Numbered from the stretch's first letter, positions 12,360 to 25,369 are shown. The stretch: DNA of 64,000 bases from Lytechinus variegatus (GCF_018143015.1 NC_054758.1:13372001-13436000), one strand, 5' to 3'. Numbers and translations: made by a program. Notes: a model not told the origin generated them from the letters alone.

Positions 12360-12560
12360 TTTTTTGTTATTGTTGTTGTCTGAGTATTCTTTTTCTCACT
12401 GTGCTTTTTAATTTTATTATTGTTATTATCATCATCATTATTAACAGTATTTTTTGTTAATATTGTTTTATTATTATTGTCACCACCATCATCATCGTTT
12501 TTACTGTTATTATTATTGTTATCATTATTATTGTTGTCACTATTATTGTTATACCCCATT
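12360..12560. repeat. TTATTG/ATC-rich microsatellite
   Basis: Imperfect three-base repeats (TTATTATTGTTATC). Long open frames here on both strands are low-complexity artefacts. Confidence 0.8.
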
Positions 12561-12871
12561 CCCCCCAAATTTATTCCTATCTCACCCTCTCTCTCTCATT
12601 TTCTGTCTCTATGTCCCTATATCTGTATATGCAGATATGTGAGCGTTTCTTTCTGTCATGTCTGCCTTTACAAAATCATGTCAACGTGTCAAGGGCCTCT
12701 GTCACCATGGTCACTCCCTAATTATCAAGCTGTCCAAATCTTAACTTGTAACATTCTCATACTCTCTCAAACATTTCCCGAGCTTACCATAATCTCTGAA
12801 TCACTGGCCCACGTGGATTCAGACTTCTTCAGGTAATGCCACCGTACCGACTGCGGTTTTGGGAAGGTCAG

Positions 12872-12880
12872 TAACGGTGA
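12872..12880. repeat. 9-bp target site duplication, left
   Basis: TAACGGTGA precedes the left terminal repeat and recurs exactly at 14489-14497 after the right one. A 9-bp duplication is typical of Mutator-like transposons. Confidence 0.85.
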
Positions 12881-14488
12881 GCGCGATTCCGTTTTACACC
12901 CTGGCGAAGGCATTTTCCGGAAAAGTAGCCAAAAAGCGACTAGTGAAGAGTCTACACACGTCGCTGGTTGCATGCAGCGTGCGACACAGGCGAGTCCACC
13001 ACCGCATGCATGCACAGTTACTCATCAGAGCACAGAGTTCCTCGGCACTTCATGTACAGAGAGAGCGGCAGTCAGGAGTGAAATCCGAACATGCTTTTGC
13101 AGTCGCGTTGTTTATGATAGTTTTTTTTCTAAAAATAAATTATTAACTAAATGAATAGAATGACAGACAAAATCAAAATAAACAGATACTTATAATGGAA
13201 AGACAAATTGAAGTTTGATGGATTGATACACTTAGAAGCTGCCGAAAGATAGATATAGAAGACTGATAAATAGGTAGAGACAAGATAGACAGATAGATAG
13301 ATAGAAATAGAGAGAGAGAGAGAGAGAGAGGTGGATAGATAGATAGAAAGAGAGAGGAAGAGGGAGAGATGATGGGTAGATAGATAAATAGAGAGAGGGG
13401 GAGAGACAGAGATGTCGATATATAGAGGGAGAGGGGGAGAGAGAGAAAGAGAGAGAAGGATAGATAGATAGATAGATAGAGAGATGTTATAGATAGAAAT
13501 ATGGACAGACAAAGAGAAAAAGACAGACAGATATGCTCGAGAAGGAGAGAGATAGAGAATTTGAGAGACAGATTAGATAGATAGAAAGATAAAGAATGAG
13601 AAAGACGGAGAAGATAGACAAATTAACAAATATAGATAGATACATAGATAGATATATAGATAGAGAGAAATAAAGAAAGACAGTCAAATGGATAGATAGA
13701 TAGATAGATAGATGAGAGATAGATAGATGTTAGATAAAGAGGGAGAGAGACAAAGAATATTAACAAATTAACAGATAGATAAGTTAAAAAAATAGATATA
13801 TAGATAGAGAGAATAAGAGAAAGACAGGCAGATGGATAGATAGATAGAGAGAGAGAGATATTAAATAGATAATTAACGAATGAGAGAGACAGAGAAGATT
13901 ATTAACAAATTAACAGATAGATAAATACTCTAGTTAAAAATAGATAAATATAGATAGAGAGAAATAGAGAAAGACAGACAGATGGATAGATAGATGGATA
14001 GAGAGATAGATAGAGAATATGAGAGATAGATGTCAGATACATGTAGATCAAGAATGAGAGAGAAGAGCGACAAATTAACAGATAAGTTACATAGGTAGGT
14101 AGAGAGAAATAGAGAAAGACAGACAGATGGATTGATAGATAGAGAGAGATAGAGAATTTGAGATAGATAGATGTTAGATAAAGAATGAGAGAGTACAGAG
14201 ATTATTAGATAGATAGATACTGCAGTTACATAGATAGATAGAGATAGATATATAGACAGATAGAGAGAAAGACAGACATAAGCAAATCGGCAAGGCAAAT
14301 GATCAAGGCAAACATTCGTATTGAACCATTTGCAAGTACGGCATGTTCTGCGGGATAACTTCGGTGCGGACTTTGGATCGCGCGCCCAGCTGATAATGTA
14401 AACAAACGTAGACGTAGACTCTTCACTAGTCGCTTTTTGGCTACTTTTCCGGAAAATGCCTTCGCCAGGGTGTAAAACGGAAACGCGC
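12881..14488. mobile_element. Non-autonomous Mutator-like element with GATA array
   Basis: Terminal inverted repeats of 75 bp (12881-12955 and 14414-14488) match at all but one base. They start GCGCG[A/T]TTCCG and include TTTTCCGGAAAAGTAGCC. A 9-bp direct duplication (TAACGGTGA) flanks the element exactly. Long terminal repeats and a 9-bp duplication are hallmarks of the Mutator (MULE) superfamily. The interior has no transposase: about 290 bases of unique DNA, then roughly 1 kb of GATA-type repeat. The near-identical ends argue for recent insertion. It must have been moved by a transposase encoded elsewhere. Confidence 0.85.
13244..14278. repeat. GATA/AGAG microsatellite block
   Basis: About 1 kb of imperfect TAGATAGA, GAGA and AAAGACAGAC units. 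A longer motif (GAGAAATAGAGAAAGACAGACAGATGGAT) recurs three or four times, showing a higher-order period of roughly 130-150 bases. It fills most of the Mutator-like element. The long minus-strand frames here are artefacts. Confidence 0.9.
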
Positions 14489-14620
14489 TAACGGTGAAAG
14501 GTATAGCTTTGTCTTTGTCGCCCTCATCGTCACGGTAAATAATTACTATTCTACGAATTCTCCTGACAACATATTTGCTGAAATGTTTATTTCAGGATGA
14601 TAATTAGAAGCGATCGTGCT

Positions 14621-14925
14621 CCTGTGGGGCGTTGTGGCCTTGTGGATTAGTCTCCGGACTTTGAAACAGAGGGTCGTGGGTTCAAATCCCAGTCAAGGCG
14701 TAGTTTCCTTCAGCAAGAAATTTATCCACATTGTGCTGCATTCAACCCAGCTGAGGTGAATGGATACCTGGCAGGAATTATTTATTCCTTGAAATGCCGA
14801 GCAGTGGAAAGGCTGCTTGAGCTACAACCTTGGTTATGATATCCAAGTCCTTTGGAAGCGCAAAGAGACGATATTCATAATGTTTTATCCGCTATAATAG
14901 AACTGACTATTGTTATTATCATTAC
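14621..14925 (+). mobile_element. tRNA-derived SINE, copy 2
   Basis: Pol III boxes (TGTGGCCTTGTGG and GGGTTCAAATCCC), then the body CAGCAAGAAATTTATCCACA and TTGTGCTGCATTCAACCCAG, and an ATT-rich tail. Same family as 8131-8425. It begins about 120 bases after the right duplication of the Mutator-like element. Confidence 0.85.
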
Positions 14926-14929
14926 TAGG

Positions 14930-15547
14930 AATTTTAAGAGGGATATAATTCATTTTATCTATATAAATCAGTAAAGGTATGATCAAGCCACACAGTACAC
15001 TCACACTAACGAAAGTGATTCCGAACCGAGGGATGATATGTCATTGGTAATAAATGCCATACATTTAGTCGGTCAAGTCCATTTCGCTCATACGTGATTG
15101 TGACATGATGCTTGTTATTGTCCATATTTGATTTCCTCACTAAATCATGATTTTTGTTGTTATTATTATTGTCATTTTCATTATAATCACTGTATTCAAA
15201 TAAAACCAGGGAATGAACTCGACGTATAATAACAAGCATGACAATGTCATACAACATCGGACGATGTCTAGTAAACATCAACGAGTTCTATTATAGTATC
15301 CATGATTATTCTAGTTATCTCTCACGATTCTGAAACATTATCCAGGTGCTTATCTCAAATCTAAACCTAACTTTTAACTTGTTTCATGCTCTCGGGATCT
15401 GATAAAGTGTTTTTTATTGAGGGTTTGGGGGATTTATTTACTTCTGTAGTTGGTTTGGGACTGCAGTATCCCGTCTATTGCCTTTTTTAGACTATATGTT
15501 TCCTGGGGGCCTCCCATAAGAGAAGGCCGTTCGGGCATGAACCTTAA
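14930..15547. other. Intergenic, nothing recognised
   Basis: No gene or clear repeat is seen. The ATT-rich stretch at 15150-15185 is a simple repeat. Confidence 0.5.
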
Positions 15548-15780
15548 TACCAGCTAAGAATAACTTTTGAGTACTAGTATGTATCTAGTCGCTAGCTAGT
15601 CTGTAGGCACAGACACTTGTCTTTTCGCAATTAGCATAGTGCATTATGCAGAGTCTGGAGAAGTGAGACTAGATGCACTATGTATGATGACTTGCTATTA
15701 CTTGACACAGACCGAGGAGTAAAAGCTTTTGGCGTCTCGTCGTCACTCTAGATATGGTAAAATTGATTAAATCGTCAAAC
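15548..15780 (+). repeat. Dispersed repeat R2, copy 1
   Basis: Similar to the reverse complement of 41645-41835. Shared pieces include GTATCTAGTC, AGGCACAGAC, TTTCGCAATT, GCATTATGCAGA and GTGAGACTA, ending near GGCGTCTCGTC. Non-coding, class unknown. Confidence 0.65.
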
Positions 15781-15885
15781 AAGAGTCTGAACTTGCAGAC
15801 TAGTCGTTAGTGGCTTCTGTTGACCAAAAAATCCTCCTCCCTGCAAAATCTCGTGAATCATGAGATTTTCATTCGCTAAGAATTT

Positions 15886-16020
15886 ACCTAACACCGCCTA
15901 AACCGACTCCTAACCGATTAACCGACCGATGATTTGTCAATGGAAATAACATATTAGATTTTGTCGTTTTGGGGTGCGAAACCGACTCCAAACCTGTTAA
16001 CCGACCGAATACATGCCATT
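15886..16020. mobile_element. MITE-like repeat (CCGACTCC type)
   Basis: Two direct blocks of AACCGACTCC(T/A)AACC with GTTAACCGACCGA, related to the palindromic element at 6040-6142. Edges are unclear. Confidence 0.45.
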
Positions 16021-16139
16021 GGATATAAATAAGGCAACATTTTTGTTGTTCTGTATTTTTTTCTTGATAAATAACTTGTTTTGTCTTCTTCTTCTCACCA
16101 CCCTTCTTTTCTTTCATTCTCTTTTCTATCTCTCTCATT

Positions 16140-18461
16140 TGTCATTATTTTATTTTTTCTCCATGACATATACAGTCGAAATGCAACAAAGAAAATGAAT
16201 GGAGAAATGCATAATTCATCTAGGCCCTATAGTGAAAATTCTTTTGACGTTCTGTTTTTTTTTCACTGCTCGGCTAAATCGATTTTTTCTGTAATCATGA
16301 TATTAAGGGGAATTTCGCCTTTAAGAACAGACTTCAATTTCCTCCGCATCCATGATGTTGAGGGTGGATTTTGTCTTTTCCACGTGTAGGCAAGCGATAC
16401 CAAATACATGAATCCATGAAAAAGGGAACATTTTATTGTGCCTTGCCGGTAGCCGTAAAGACGTTCATGTGCTGCTTTAATCCCTGGTGGATCTTGGCGT
16501 TAATCCTTCTTCTAAATTTGGGGGCTAGAGCTAATTCCGTCTTAGATCAAGAAGAGGGGAGAACTGATGTTCTCTGTCTGTCTCTTTGGGGGCAACTTGT
16601 ATTTTCAGTGGCTGGGAAAATGGGCGTGACTCGAGAGACAACGAGACATATAGACTACAGAGCTCTGTGGGGATTAGGCATGTACAGCTGAAGCGAAAAA
16701 AGGAGGAGGAGGAGAAGAAAAAGAAGAAGAAGAAAAAAAAGAAGAAGATGTCCACACAAAAAAACATGTTCACATTATCAGTCGAGACTCACAAATATTC
16801 TGTGATTTTATTCACAGTCAACACTAGTTACTTCATCGTGCCGGGACGTCCCTGATCTTGCTTACCCCATACTTCACGAACATTATGGTTTAGATATTCA
16901 GAATATGAATAAAGGGGCAAATTGAATAAGGTAGGCATACATATTTAATGTATCAATTTCGCCGTAAATTCGTCTACCTGTAAGACTATTTTCCAATAAC
17001 ACCCCCCACTTCCCTCTCCCCGGGTACTCTATCCATTGGTTTACGCGCCTGAGTGTGGGTGTGGGGATACGTGTGACTGTGTGTGTGTAGGTGATTCATC
17101 CAAGTTTAATTGATTTTCAAAATTAGGCCCACACTTAGTGAAAATCGGTGAGAAGCTGAAAACAAAGAGCTATCTTAATAGTCGCGCGTTGTTGTTTTTT
17201 TTCAAATCACTGCCTTGATGCAAAATTCTGCAATCATCTCTGAGCTGAATAAGATTGGAAATATATTCCCTAAAAATCTTCTGGAAGTGCAGAGTATCAA
17301 AGTCTCGATTCACTTCAGTAAGTACCTCTTTTTATAGCCTCATATTCCCCCATAGGGACGACTTCAGGATACGCCAAGAAATAGCGTTTGGCAAAGGATG
17401 CGACAAGGAGGCCTGAAATAGTAGGGGTGAAAAGTCTACCCCGTTTCACATTACTCGCCTCCCTATTTGCGGATAATGACATCAAGATCTAACTTGATTC
17501 TGTGGTGAACATTAAAGGTCCCCCCCCCCTTCCCCATTCCCCTTCTTCAACATGTTTACTTTGAACGAAGTACATTACCCCCCAAACGTTACCCCCATGG
17601 CTTGTTTCCGGAGGGGAAATGAGGGGTAATGAGGCTACCCCCTTACGAGGTTTTGTGACGGAGCGAGGAGAAATGAGAGTTGATAAAGGGGTCATAGTCA
17701 AGCAACGAGAAAAAGTTATCGGGGAAAAATGTTGGCTCATAATCGGTATTTGTTGGATTAACACTTTAATTCCAACGGAAATGTTATAGTTATGCTTGCT
17801 TTTTCTCGCTTCATTGCTGTAGTGGTAAATTGTTGATTATACATTATACTGTTGATTGTTATGAAAATCTTTGTAAGTTTTCAATTTAATTTGAGGGGAG
17901 CTTGACAGTCTAAAATAATGTTGGCAGAAGATGGCTCGCCCTTCTCTTTACAGAGAAGCTAACAGCGCCCGCATCGGTGGGAAGCTTGCATGCGCCAGTC
18001 ACGACTCCCTTCAATAAGCAATGTTTATTACTTCATCTTGCTGAGCAACTTCATTTACTATTCAGGGATATCAAATGTTGATTAAGAAATAGACCATTAC
18101 GGTGAATTTGCTGTTTCGAGCATTATCACTGCATAAATTGGATACATTGATAAGGAAATGGAAAGTCCTACAGAAAAAGTTATGTGAAGATGGCAGAAGG
18201 TGACAATGATGCAGTAAAACAGATAGAAAAGAAACCGAAACAGGGAAACATTTAAAATGATGTAAACGAATTAGTGAAGAGAATAGAGCGATGTTAAAGA
18301 GAGGATGAGACATGGAGAGAGAGAACGAGAGTGTTCAAAATCATATACTGTTCCATATGAACTTTTCGTTTATAGAATACCATTATGAATAGTGCACTCG
18401 TATTTTTTTTCTTAATTGTATACTTCCATGTTTTAGTACATTTAAAGATAAATGAAAGTAG
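16140..18461. other. Intergenic, no gene recognised
   Basis: Bases 16697-16747 are a polypurine run. Bases 16340-16690 hold a moderate open frame with no recognisable domain. No splice-supported exon can be proposed. Confidence 0.45.
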
Positions 18462-18838
18462 TTGCAAAAAACACTGAAATCACGAAAAAGTGTGTGAAAC
18501 CAATCGTAATTGTCACTATATCATCGAGGATCGAGATCTGGTATAGTTACATAAACTGAACTTTGTGAAATCTACGCTGAAAAATGTTCACACTTAAGAT
18601 CACCAACACAGATAAGCGCACGTGGGATATAGTGTATAATTATTGCTTTGAATGTCGGCCCGACGCTTGACCCGAATCCCGTGCTTATTTGTTAATTTCT
18701 CAGCAATTAAACAATTACTTCCAGAATCCTTTGGCACATATTTTTTATCTATACAAACAGATACTTTGGTGGTCATTTCATTTGATTCTGCACGAACTCA
18801 TTTTGAAATCGTGACCACAACTGGAATTTATTTTGAAA
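18462..18838 (+). repeat. Dispersed repeat R1, copy 2
   Basis: Direct-orientation counterpart of 4965-5340, sharing TATATCATCGAGGATC and GTTACATAAACTGAACTTTG. Confidence 0.8.
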
Positions 18839-21800
18839 CGGGAAGAAACACCATGGCATCAGGATTGCTTTGATAAAAGTGGAAATGGGAAAAAACGAAT
18901 TAATCCTTTAAAGACCAATAGACGAGTTAATACTAATTAAATGAGGCCAGGTGAGATCTTCCATCATATTTAATCATAAGAATTTCATACGATGTCATTT
19001 TCTCAGAAGGTTGAAAGCATTCAAACATGAACAGACACTTTATAATCACATGTGTGTAATTCATGACGCCTATCTTAAAGGAAATCAATTGTCTTGAAGC
19101 AATATAGTATTGCAATTCAAGAAAATCATAAGGGGTAATCAGGTGCTTATATGTTACGTTCCAATGTTAAGATTGATAATGACAATTATTAATAATTCAA
19201 AGAATGATTATGTTAATCTATCGTGAAATCATGCCCGACCTTCATCGTTATTACTTAATCATACTTCGTTTGTTTGTTGTCATTTGTTGTGGTTGTTGTT
19301 GTATTTAGTTAGTTTTTACAAATCCGCCTTGACGGCAGGGAAGATTTTCTATTAATCTTTTCTCCATTCATCCTCTTCCGCAATGAGAAGAAAATTTGCT
19401 ACATTTTGCAGGCCTATAGGCTTCCTAGAACATTTGCCGCAGTTCTGCCCAACTGTTCATTGCTTTATAGAACTGACTCATGCCATGACAAATGAATAGC
19501 ACGTTCTCTTCTATGATTCAATCCCTCCTGACCTGGACTTTTTGTTTTCGAGGGCTAAATTTGTCCCCCTCTTTACCCCCGTTTACGTCCGTTGCTTTGA
19601 GTCATATTTAAAGGTATGAAAAGGTAACGCCACGGACCTACTACAGCAGAGCTTTGACAAATTACAGAATCAATGTCATTTTGATTGCATACACTACTCT
19701 ACAGTATTTCCATAATGTTGTTTTACGTAAGAGATTCTAGCACAATTAATATGTGTTAGTAACCGGTTAGCCCATGTGGTACACGTTGGTGATCCTGTTT
19801 GTGTTTCTCGTCATAGCTTCATCGCATCTTTAAAACTAAATCATTTTTCAATATAAATATGAATTAGGCAAGCCCAATAAACTTATTTTGTTCATTGAAT
19901 CACAATTTATCCCCCCCCCAAAAAAAAAAACTAATCATAATTATAAATATATAAATAAATAAATGAATATATAAATAAGTAATTAAATGAAATCCGCTTA
20001 TATTTATTCCATATCGAAAAAAAGTTCGCAGACAAAGTAAATACGTAGAACGTTACCAGATTCTAGGACATTTGCTATCCAATTGACCTTTCCCCAAAAC
20101 GGGCTGCGTCAGACTTTTCTGTAAGCAATGAATAATACGCGAGCCGTTTGGCAAAATAGTATTTGGATAAACTGAGATTATTCCAATCAAAATGGATTAA
20201 TCAGAGCTTTGTTGGGCAGCAGATTAAAGGATTTAAATTGGATTAAGTAAGAGGACGTGTTGTCAGTGAGTCCAAAGAAGTTCCAAATCTGGCTGGTGAC
20301 GTTGAATATTTCTTCATTAAACTTATTTATTTTGCTTTCTTATCTGACATCCATATTTGCAAGACAGTGACGTAAACGTCTTACACATTTTTTTCTCTCC
20401 ATTTTTCGTGTGTTGGTTTTGTTTTTTTTTCCTCACACTTCCCCTTATTTCATCTGTATATTGTTCATTTTCATCAGCAAAGTTCCCCTTCCATCATGTT
20501 CATCCTTAGAGGGGAGGTTCACTCTGAAGGAAAGTTTGTTGTAAACAAATACCAAATGAAATATAAATGAATTCAAAATATTAGTGAAGGTTTGAGGAAC
20601 ATCCATTAAAGATTAAGAAAGTTATTAGAATTTGAAGGGATTTTTTACGTGTGACGTCATATACGAGCAGCTGTCCCGCATATCATGCATTTTAAAACGC
20701 ACTTCCAGAGTAAAACATCAATTACCTGTTTTTGATAATATAAAATTTGCACTTCAGAATTATTTCAAGAATGAAAAATATATCGCAGAGTCAAATTGTA
20801 AAATGGTAGTTTACAAAGAAATGGTTTCAATTACGTGCCATGTTTACATGAAGTGATTTATTCAGTTCCCTTTCCATGTACAATTATACATATGAATATT
20901 ATTGTTCATTTACTCCTCGCTTGTTTCTTTTAAATTGTTTACTATTATGTGAACCTGAAAGTTCAATTTATATATTTGTTGCAATTACTGTTGTACTGTA
21001 ATTCGTTGTTATTAATTTGATTTGTCATTGAAAAGATATCTTGTTATGTTTGAATAATAATAAAATCCCTGTGGAGGGGAAACAAATTGAAAAACAAAAA
21101 TTAAAACGCATTAATTTCAATTTTAGTCAATGTTGATAATGGCTAAATATTTTTCTGTCTTTATTTCTTTTGTGAAATGATGTATCTGTTGATCTGGCTC
21201 AAAATCAGATCGTAATCTGCGTTTTTCTAGACGGTTCTGACAAAAAGCGGGCTGAAACCTACGACCCCCCCACCCATCCCCGTTTCCGTGGCACCTGTAA
21301 AAATATATAATTTTGTTTTAAGAAAATGACATTTTCGCTTTTTTTAATACACGATACATGTAAAGCGGGTCGCACTTGACGTTACAAATAAAAAACAATT
21401 AATCTAAAGATTTTAGTTTTTATTATTTTTTCTGTTTTCACAATAATTTTTTTTCAGGGTGAGCTTCCGCTTTAGTTAAATTAAAGAGTTATTATAGAGT
21501 AACATGCTCAATTAAGCATCTCTTATTTATACGCTTATTGCTTATGTTCTTATTTTTCTCACCCTCTTTCGCTTCCGTTCTCATTTTCTGCTCATTACAA
21601 ACAAAGCTGAAAACTTTGCACGTTTGAATCAAAAGTGGCTTCGGTCCCCTCATTATTTGGGGGCTAGTGCGGGAAAATGGTGATCGTCGACGTGGAGAAA
21701 CTTCTTATAATCACCTTTCCAGTTATTTCCAGCAAGAAATTTGTTCTCACCCCCATTTAGAAGCAAGGACTTCCGTAACTTAAAACAGTGTCAATGAAAA

Positions 21801-21987
21801 GTCATTGATTAATGGCTTTGTCAAACGCGACCTTGATGTTGAACGGAAGAGGGCGACATTTCTACCAAACTTAGCTAGTCGTCTATGATTCTGCAGACAA
21901 TTTATTTTAAGATAATGACGATGATGTTGATAATCATAATGATTATAATAATGATGTAGCTGCTATTGGCGGTGGTGGTGATAATGG
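18839..21987. other. Long AT-rich intergenic stretch
   Basis: No gene, terminal repeat or RNA gene is seen. The short frame at 20632-20856 lacks any recognisable domain. Confidence 0.5.
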
Positions 21988-22140
21988 TATCAGGGGCCGC
22001 GGGACGGTTTTGAAAGAGGGGGATGCAAAAAAAATAAGAATCAGATGGTCGTTTTTACATTTTTGTACACGGTTTTGGAAAAAAGTGGGGGGGGGGGCTG
22101 AAGCTCACCAATCCCCTACCCCCAGTTCCGCTGCCCCTAG
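21988..22140. mobile_element. MITE-like element with CAGGGGC ends
   Basis: Left end CAGGGGCCGCGGGACGG and right end CCGCTGCCCCTAG are imperfect inverted repeats around a G-run/C-run interior. Similar G/C-run segments occur at 8770-8830, 21250-21295, 38283-38345 and 44160-44275. Confidence 0.5.
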
Positions 22141-22258
22141 GTGTTGGTTGTCATAATGATAAAGATAATGACGGTGATAAAGAGAATGATGATTTATTCA
22201 ATTATCTATTAGAATATATTTATCCATGAGATCTGCATAAAGCTGTTTTTCATCAATG

Positions 22259-22440
22259 ACCCGATGAAAGGATGATGATGACGATGGTGATGATGATGAT
22301 GGTGATGATGATGTTGATGATGATGATGATGATAATGATGATGATGATTATGATGATGATGACGAAAATGATGGTGGTGGTGGTGTAATGATGGAGATGA
22401 TAATGATAATACTACCTACTGTAGCAGCAATTGAAAAAAT
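22259..22440. repeat. GAT-type microsatellite
   Basis: Imperfect GATGATGAT repeats with GGT variants. Confidence 0.9.
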
Positions 22441-22754
22441 ATCAGACTATGATAATAATAGAGAAAAATATTTTGCAATGTTTTAAATGTTAAAAATGAG
22501 TGTAATAATGATAACAATAATAATTACAACAACAGTAGCAATGATATATATAATAATAAAATAATAAAAATAGAATGAATATCATAACGTTGTTATTTAA
22601 CAACATAATTGCAAAGAAATTTAAATTTTGCTAACTACTTCGTATGACATGTATTGCGATATAAAACGATATGTGTTTATATATTTAGTAAGTGATAATA
22701 AATTTGGCGGTTTGATTCCCTGCCCTGTTAAAGATAGTAATCTTTTGCAAGATG

Positions 22755-22758
<4 letters not shown>

Positions 22759-22821
<63 letters not shown>

Positions 22822-22845
22822 ATATATATATATATATATATAGTA
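22759..22845. repeat. TA dinucleotide tract
   Basis: Nearly pure TA repeat touching the 3' end of the minus-strand tRNA-like SINE at 22846. A TA tract also ends the plus-strand copy at 61165, so TA repeats seem to be this SINE's tail. Confidence 0.9.
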
Positions 22846-23014
22846 AAGAAATGGATGAAGAAAACAATGGTAGACGTAGCTTAAATCAAGGTTCCCCAGA
22901 GCTATCTACCCTTTGGAAAAATTGGTTATGCCGAAAAAATGTCTCTGCCGGGAATCGAACCCGGGCCCCCAGCTTTGAACGCCGGTGCCTTAACCACTAG
23001 ACCACAGAGACGGG
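22846..23014 (-). mobile_element. tRNA-headed SINE, TA-tailed, copy a
   Basis: The minus-strand bases 23011-22940 fold as a full tRNA cloverleaf: a perfect 7-bp acceptor stem (GTCTCTG with CAGAGAC), a D arm with TAGTGGTTAA, and a T arm CCGGG-TTCGATT-CCCGG. The anticodon loop GTTCAAA would read UCA. A 95-base body follows (ATTGGTGATGCC-like, TTTGGAAAAATTGG, GGTAGATAGCTC), then a TA tail. Further copies at 60484, 60892 and 61008 with the same body show a SINE or tRNA-related repeat rather than a working tRNA gene. Confidence 0.75.
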
Positions 23015-23153
23015 CTAGTGGATAGGCCGACTGAGATCCGATTGACCGTCAGAAAGACAGATTTTCGACACTATACCAATTACCTTTGTCGGGTGAAGGT
23101 GGGTTTTGAACAATGACAAGCCGTCATGCCTCAGCTGGATCAAAGCTATTGCT

Positions 23154-23277
23154 TCGATACAGTACACGTATGTGAGAATGTCTTTACAATATTTAAATAA
23201 AAGAGTTGCCAAAGCTGTTGTACATGTATAGCTTCACACATTTGTATATACTTTCTCACATACGTGTACTGTATCGA
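23154..23277. repeat. Inverted repeat with perfect 25-bp arms
   Basis: Arms at 23154-23178 (TCGATACAGTACACGTATGT...) and 23253-23277 are exact complements. The 74 bases between include TACAATATTTAAATAAAAGAG, also found at 60373 and 60780 near the SINE units. This may be the end of a larger composite repeat. Confidence 0.75.
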
Positions 23278-23327
23278 TTATTATTTACTTTCCGTGACGG
23301 GGGACATACTTCGTTATTTCATCGTGT

Positions 23328-23331
23328 TTAT

Positions 23332-23401
<70 letters not shown>
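23328..23401. repeat. TA dinucleotide tract
   Basis: Nearly pure TA repeat, about 70 bases. Confidence 0.9.
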
Positions 23402-23408
<7 letters not shown>

Positions 23409-25369
23409 AAACAATAATAATGGTTTACTAAAGATTGATAACCAGCTGGTGTCTGTTAATATCGCCATTAATTATTTTTGAATTATCTCATAATCCCACC
23501 TAGTAAATCGTTTTCTTTCTCATGAAGTTATTACTCTGCCACCTTTTGGAGGAGGGGAAAGGGGAGGGGATATATTATTTACAGTCCACATAACGTTCTT
23601 TCTGTTTCTTCTTTTTTTCTTAGTGTAACCACTCCGTGTTTATGTGCTTTGCAATGATTTAATAATCGTTTATAATTTTTGTAATTGACTTCAATTCGTT
23701 ATAATAAAAAAGAATAAGAATAAAAATGGTTTGCGAAAGATTTCACCAAGATTGTATATATGGATTTATAAGCATATCATCACCAACATTCGGAATTTAC
23801 TACCTTTATATATACGAATTTGTAACAACATTTTATTATTGAATAAGAATATGAATAATTTATATCTCTCCAAATACATTAAATAATACTTCTTTAAATT
23901 ACTCTCATAATTGAGGTGCCTAAATGATGTCCATATCTGAATATGCTATAGGGGCATTATTGTATTTTTTGTGTTAATTTTTGTTCTGTTTTTTTATGAA
24001 TACTTATTTCGAGCCATGTTTTAGTTAAACGAGTAACTTACATACGATGTTATTTAAGGGAATCTGCACTTCAAACATTTGGTATGCTTAGTTCCTACTC
24101 TGTATTGATATTATCAATTTAACATTTTATTTTGTCAAACTATTTCTTGTTATACATGGTGAAAAAACAAGCAAACAAAATTTATTATTCCTACATTTAT
24201 TCTTTATGGTAACACGAACATTGAAGGTCTTATCAACATTTGGAGGAATTTGACAAACGAATGAATGTCTAAAATAAAATAGATATCAAGATATCGAAAG
24301 ACTACAATCCATACGTAGATTTATTATTTGAGTATTATGAGTTTGGCAGTTTAAGTAAACTTTACTTATTTTTTGGCATTCATTTCACTCAAGAAACAAT
24401 AACTTAATTCAATTTGGTAAAACATTCACTTAAATGCTTGGAAAAATCAAATGGGGAAGTGGACTTTCGTTATTCGAAAGTCCGCTTCCCCATCGTCCCA
24501 CTTTTACTTTAGTGGCATCATATTCATCTTAGACATCTATTATCCAAATATTAGAATTCGTGCATTTTCACTTACCTGTTACATATATAGGTACTTACAA
24601 TGATATTTATACGCGCTCGTTTTATTCTTACAAATAAAACAATGCGAACAATATAATCATTTTCCGAAAACCTAAAAAGACATCTGACATTTTCTGCTAA
24701 ATGACTATTTAATGTTGCTCTTTCTTTGATTCAAGAAAAGAATAAAATAGTTAGCACACCCTTATCCAAAAAGTATTCAAACACAAATAGATATGACAGT
24801 TATTATAAAAAACACACATTTACTGGCTCTAACATGTCTAATGAATATTTATGCATTATTTAAATAAGACGTTAATTTAAAAATATAGGTATATTCAACA
24901 AGAATTTATAAGTAATACTCATCATGCTCATCTTAGCCTAATTGAGTTAGATTAACTCAATCAAAGCAAGCCAGCAATACGTGAATTTTCTTGAATGTAT
25001 ATTGAACCCAAATAAATGAAGTAAATTAAAAGACAAGTTAAAACTACTTAAAAATGAAAAGTAATGACAAATTATAAATTTTACTTATATTCATTAAGTA
25101 TTAACTACTGATTCATATTTTTTTACAGTGTATTACACAATGTTTGTAGACAGTACAATTAATGGTAAATTATAGGTTTGTCTACGCCCTCTTCGTTTAC
25201 TTTCCATTTTGGTCTCATCCCACTCATTCTTCGTAAACAAGCCATCTGGTCTAACTGCACATGCTGATTGGCCAATTTATCATTTGTCCGATTTCGAGTT
25301 AGACTATACCTATTTCATCTAATATGGTTGAGTGAACGGTTAATCCAATATACATTTGATAAATGCGCA
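23402..25369. other. AT-rich intergenic DNA
   Basis: No gene. It contains the hairpin at 24451-24493. Bases 25160-25330 carry degenerate TTTGGTCT / GTCTA motifs like those at 8430-8600. Confidence 0.5.
24451..24493. repeat. 19-bp hairpin, 5-base loop
   Basis: Arm ATGGGGAAGTGGACTTTCG (24451-24469) pairs with 24475-24493 over 19 positions with a single G-U type mismatch; the loop is TTATT. Too short for a typical animal microRNA precursor. Probably a MITE remnant or chance hairpin. Confidence 0.7.

Noticed and set aside
12344-12836. Leu-rich and Asn-rich open frames
   Set aside because: Low-complexity TTATTG repeat on both strands; no start context or domain.
13147-14298. Long Ser/Leu/Tyr-rich minus-strand frames
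   Set aside because: They are translations of the GATA microsatellite.
22940-23011. A functional tRNA gene
   Set aside because: The same head with the same non-tRNA body occurs at 60484, 60892 and 61008, two of them decayed, so it is a repeat.
24451-24493. A microRNA precursor
   Set aside because: The stem is only 19 bp, shorter than usual for animals, and no flanking stem extends it.
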